Assembly: GCA_021798395.1 (NCBI GenBank)
Contig: JAJZHS010000056.1
Coordinates: 1 to 10,481, forward strand
Length of the DNA: 10,481 nt
Reading direction: 5' to 3'
Source of the DNA: Pseudomonadota bacterium
Lineage (GTDB): Bacteria; Pseudomonadota; Gammaproteobacteria; Burkholderiales; Burkholderiaceae_C
Positions 8,093-10,481 of this stretch are shown piece after piece. A program made the position numbers and the translations under genes. Positions within the stretch are counted from its first letter, which is position 1. The number at the start of each line of letters is the position of its first letter. A model generated the notes under the pieces. It saw only the letters and a program-made list of their open reading frames with translations. It made no database searches and was not told the DNA's origin.

Positions 8093-8815
8093 ATGGCCAA
8101 GCTGGTCATTTTTCTCGACGACAAGGTGCTGAAGGAAGTCGTCCTCAGCAAGGACCGCACCAGCCTGGGACGCAGGCCGCACAACGACGTGGTGATCGAC
8201 AACCTCGCCGTCAGCGGCGAGCACGCCGTGCTGCTGCACGAGGGCGAGGGCTACGTGGTGCAGGACCTGGGAAGCACCAACGGCACCTACATCAACGGCA
8301 AGCCGGTCAAGCGCGCTCCGTTCCGCGAAGGCGACTCGCTCGACATCGGCAAGTACACGCTGCGGCTGCTGGCCGACTCGAACGCTTCGGCGTTCGCCGG
8401 TTCGCGTTTCGGGCCGTCGCGCTTCGCGCACTCGTCCCTGCCTGGGGCGTCGGGTTTCGCAGCGTCGGGCGCGTCGCGGAGCGCGTTCCGCCAGTCGCGG
8501 CTGACGCCGACGTCGAGCTTCAGCCCGACCCAGCACCACGACCTCAACCTGCCCGAGTTCAAGATCCGGGTGCTCAGCGGACCTGCCGCCGGCACCGAAC
8601 TGGCGCTCGACAAGGCGCAGACCACCTTCGGCCAGCGCGGCGTCATGGTGGTGGCGATCCAGCGCAACCCGCGCGGCTACGAGCTGTCGCAGTTCGAGGG
8701 CGAGTCGCGCGTGCGCATCAACGGCGCCGCGCTCGGCCTGGTGCCCGCCGTGCTGACCGACGGCGACGTCATCGAGCTGGCCTCGGGCGTGCGGCTGCAG
8801 GTCATGCCGGCCTGA
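8093..8815 (+). CDS. Tandem FHA-domain protein (second domain degenerate)
   Basis: A 240-aa cytoplasmic protein. The N-terminal FHA domain (residues about 4-93) has the phosphothreonine-binding set: G26-R27, S41-GE-H44 and S61-T62-N63-G64. A linker (about 96-150) is rich in Ser, Phe, Ala and Arg and lacks acidic residues between 96 and 149; it contains SRF at 104-106 and 109-111. The C-terminal part (about 156-238) follows the FHA pattern, with RVLSGPAAGTEL, FGQRG, RINGAAL and LTDGDVIEL. It lacks the S-x-x-H pair and the normal G-R start, so it probably does not bind phosphothreonine. ATG 8093 follows AAGG at 8080-8083, which overlaps the phosphatase stop. It likely recognises a phosphoprotein that the adjacent phosphatase dephosphorylates, or is itself its substrate; both are inferences. 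Confidence 0.9.
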   Translation: MAKLVIFLDDKVLKEVVLSKDRTSLGRRPHNDVVIDNLAVSGEHAVLLHEGEGYVVQDLGSTNGTYINGKPVKRAPFREGDSLDIGKYTLRLLADSNASAFAGSRFGPSRFAHSSLPGASGFAASGASRSAFRQSRLTPTSSFSPTQHHDLNLPEFKIRVLSGPAAGTELALDKAQTTFGQRGVMVVAIQRNPRGYELSQFEGESRVRINGAALGLVPAVLTDGDVIELASGVRLQVMPA

Positions 8816-8833
8816 GCCGCGCGCCGGCGCTCA
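8813..8833. terminator. Possible bidirectional hairpin between convergent FHA and pyk genes
   Basis: The FHA stop (TGA, 8813-8815) and the pyk stop (TCA on this strand, 8831-8833) form the ends of an inverted repeat, TGAGC at 8813-8817 and GCTCA at 8829-8833. Inside is the 10-bp palindrome GCGCCGGCGC at 8821-8830, an alternative fold. The outer stem is only 5 bp and no T-tract follows on either side, so termination here is plausible but unproven. Confidence 0.35.
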
Positions 8834-10267
8834 CCGCGCGGCGACCCGCACCAGTTTGAGCATGTTGGTGCCGCCGGGCGCGCCGATCGGCTCGCCGCAG
8901 GTGATCGCATAGCTGTCGCCGACGTCGAGCGCCTGGTGCTGCTGCACGAGCAGCGTTTCGGCCTGGCGCAGCGCTTCGTCGCGGTCGCTCGGAAAGTGCA
9001 GCAGCAGCGGGCGCACGTTGCGGAACAGCGCCATGCGGCGCACCGAGCCGACTTGCGGCGACAGCGCGTAGATCGGCATGCGCACCCGGTGCCGGCTCAT
9101 CCACAGCGCGGTCGAGCCCGACTCGGTCAGCGCGACGATCGCCTTGCAGCCCAGGTGGTGGGCGGTGAACAGCGCGGCCATGGCGATCGACTGGTCGATG
9201 CGGGTGAAGGTCTTGTCGACGAAGTCGCCCTCGAGCTTGAGCTCCTCGAAGCGCTCGGCCTCGACGCACACGCTGGCCATCGCCTCGACGGTCTCGACCG
9301 GGTACTTGCCGGCCGCGGTCTCGGCCGACAGCATCACCGCGTCGGTGCCGTCGAGCACCGCGTTGGCCACGTCGGACACCTCGGCGCGCGTCGGAACCGC
9401 GTTGGTGATCATCGACTCCATCATTTGCGTCGCGGTGATGGTCAGCCGGTCCATGTCTCGCGCCATGCGGATCATGCGCTTCTGCAGCGCCGGCACCGCG
9501 GCGTTGCCGACCTCCACCGCGAGGTCGCCCCGGGCCACCATGATGCCGTCGGACACGCGCAGGATCGCCGCCAGCTCTGGGATCGCCTCGGCACGCTCGA
9601 TTTTCGCGATCAGCCCCGGCTTGTGCCCCCACGGCTCGCCGGCCACGTTGGCCAGCTGCCGCGCCAGTTCCATGTCGGTGGCGTTTTTCGGGAACGAGAC
9701 CGCCAGGTAGTCGGCCTGGAACGCCATCGCGGTGCGGATGTCGTCCATGTCCTTGGCCGTCAGCGCCGGCGCCGACAGCCCGCCGCCCTGCTTGTTGATG
9801 CCTTTGTTGTTCGACAGTTCGCCGCCGACGACCACCCGGGTGGCGATGCGCGAGCCCTCGACCGCCTCGACCGCGAGCACGATCAGCCCGTCGTTGAGCA
9901 GCAGCCGGTCGCCTGCGCGCACGTCGCGCGGCAGGTCCTTGTAGTCCAGCCCGGCGCACTCGGAGTTGCCCAGCTCGCAGCTCGCGTCGAGCGCGAACGG
10001 CTGGCCGGCCTCGAGCTGCACCTTGCCCTGCTCGAACTTGCCGACGCGGATTTTCGGGCCCTGCAGGTCGGCCATGATGGCGACTTCGCGGCCGAGCCGC
10101 GCGGCGGTGTCGCGCACCAGCCGTGCCCGATCGATGTGGTCCTGCGCCTTGCCGTGGGAGAAGTTCAGCCGCACCACGTCGACTCCGGCGCGCAGGATGC
10201 GCTCCAGGACTTCGGGCGAGGAACTGGCGGGGCCTATCGTGGCGACGATCTTGGTGGCGCGGGGCAT
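8831..10267 (-). CDS. pyk: Pyruvate kinase
   Basis: Glycolytic enzyme transferring phosphate from phosphoenolpyruvate to ADP, giving pyruvate and ATP. The 478-aa length is typical of bacterial enzymes. It begins MPRATKIVATIGPASSS and continues with the VVRLNFSHG substrate region and MADLQGPKIRVG before the mobile B domain. The active-site signature GLIA-K222-IERAEAIPEL and R246-G247-D248-LAVEVG follow, with SAETAAGKYPVE and a C-terminal regulatory domain ending LVRVAAR. The frame continues upstream for 34 codons on the minus strand, but that part is Arg/Pro-rich and unlike the family; the ATG at 10265-10267 is the standard start. No clear Shine-Dalgarno sequence precedes it. The gene converges on the FHA gene with a 15-nt gap, so it is transcriptionally separate from the plus-strand operon. 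Confidence 0.97.
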   Translation of the reverse strand: MPRATKIVATIGPASSSPEVLERILRAGVDVVRLNFSHGKAQDHIDRARLVRDTAARLGREVAIMADLQGPKIRVGKFEQGKVQLEAGQPFALDASCELGNSECAGLDYKDLPRDVRAGDRLLLNDGLIVLAVEAVEGSRIATRVVVGGELSNNKGINKQGGGLSAPALTAKDMDDIRTAMAFQADYLAVSFPKNATDMELARQLANVAGEPWGHKPGLIAKIERAEAIPELAAILRVSDGIMVARGDLAVEVGNAAVPALQKRMIRMARDMDRLTITATQMMESMITNAVPTRAEVSDVANAVLDGTDAVMLSAETAAGKYPVETVEAMASVCVEAERFEELKLEGDFVDKTFTRIDQSIAMAALFTAHHLGCKAIVALTESGSTALWMSRHRVRMPIYALSPQVGSVRRMALFRNVRPLLLHFPSDRDEALRQAETLLVQQHQALDVGDSYAITCGEPIGAPGGTNMLKLVRVAAR

Positions 10268-10317
10268 GATGGTTGCGTGTGCGGCGCGCGGCGCGCGCGG
10301 AGGTGGACGACGGCTGC

Positions 10318-10323
10318 AGTGTA
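10318..10323 (-). promoter_or_regulatory. Weak candidate -10 element for pyk
   Basis: On the minus strand the hexamer reads TACACT, 4 of 6 matches to TATAAT, about 50 nt before the pyk start. No good -35 box lies at the right distance (the 17-nt position reads AACGCG). It is listed only because nothing better is visible in the 149-nt upstream gap. Confidence 0.25.
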
Positions 10324-10369
10324 GGCGTGCCGTGCGACAGCGCGTTGACGCTTGCGGCAATGCCCGCAC

Positions 10370-10409
10370 CGCGCCTTGACGGCGCGCAGCGCAGGCGCGG
10401 CGCGCCGCG
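10370..10409. repeat. GC-rich hairpins upstream of pyk
   Basis: Two small inverted repeats are visible: CGCGCC/GGCGCG with a 5-nt loop at 10370-10386, and a 14-bp palindrome CGCGGCGCGCCGCG at 10396-10409. They lie just after the stop of the possible minus-strand gene at the right edge and could be part of its 3' end. Neither is followed by a T-run, and such palindromes occur easily at this GC content. Confidence 0.35.
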
Positions 10410-10416
10410 GCGCGAA

Positions 10417-10481
10417 TCAGTGCGGCACGACCACGCGGCGCAGCACCGGGGCCTGGCGCAGCACCTCCAGCACCCGGGCCA
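10417..10481 (-). CDS. Possible C-terminal fragment of an unidentified gene
   Basis: On the minus strand the last 65 bases contain an uninterrupted frame ending in TGA at 10417-10419. Its product would end ARVLEVLRQAPVLRRVVVPH. The codons have the strong third-position G/C expected of real genes here, and the gene would be in the same direction as pyk, 149 nt upstream of it. Only 20 residues are visible, no family can be named, and a chance open frame is possible at this GC content. Confidence 0.35.
   Translation of the reverse strand, partial: ARVLEVLRQAPVLRRVVVPH

Noticed and set aside
8087..8096. GCCACCATGG around the FHA start looks like a eukaryotic Kozak sequence.
   Set aside because: The surrounding genes are plainly bacterial, and a Shine-Dalgarno-like AAGG precedes it; the match is a coincidence.
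8936..10324. A 462-codon plus-strand open frame opposite pyk.
   Set aside because: The minus-strand frame has clear pyruvate kinase motifs; the opposite frame is a low-complexity His/Arg/Gln-rich product caused by GC bias.
10345..10350. TTGACG on the plus strand as a -35 box for a rightward gene.
   Set aside because: No -10-like hexamer lies at the right spacing, and the downstream sequence fits a minus-strand gene end better.

Overview
This is a very GC-rich chromosomal segment made almost entirely of housekeeping genes. The protein sequences and the order recA-recX-DUF2889-sucC-sucD-TerC suggest a betaproteobacterium, most likely of the order Burkholderiales. That placement is inferred from gene order and protein style and was not searched. 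I see no insertion sequence, phage gene, CRISPR array, tRNA or rRNA.

Left part (6-2122, + strand): a predicted lipoprotein esterase of the SGNH/GDSL superfamily is followed after 23 nt by an OmpW-type outer-membrane beta-barrel, probably as one transcript. Next comes the SOS module (2133-3742). A perfect CTGT-N8-ACAG LexA box and an extended -10 element precede recA. recX follows across a 28-nt spacer containing a 9-bp tandem repeat. An AT-rich island (about 3764-3830) then probably carries the promoter for a DUF2889 gene and the succinyl-CoA synthetase genes sucC and sucD (3831-6526).

Middle part (6531-8815, + strand): after a perfect 20-bp palindrome come a TerC-family membrane protein, a PP2C-type Ser/Thr protein phosphatase and a protein with one good and one degenerate FHA domain. 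Gaps between these three genes are only 11 nt, so they look like one operon. The phosphatase and FHA protein form a phospho-Ser/Thr signalling pair, but no kinase gene is in the window.

Right part (8831-10481, - strand): pyruvate kinase (pyk) converges on the FHA gene, with the two stop codons only 15 nt apart inside an imperfect inverted repeat. Upstream of pyk is about 150 nt of GC-rich DNA with small palindromes, followed by the possible C-terminal end of an unidentified minus-strand gene cut by the window edge.

Functionally the window combines recombinational repair (recA, recX), central carbon metabolism (sucCD, pyk), envelope functions (esterase, OmpW, TerC) and a possible phosphoprotein switch (PP2C, FHA). 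I found no clearly new system. The least explained parts are the kinase-less PP2C-FHA pair with its odd FHA linker, the DUF2889 gene between the SOS and TCA genes, and the esterase-OmpW pair.
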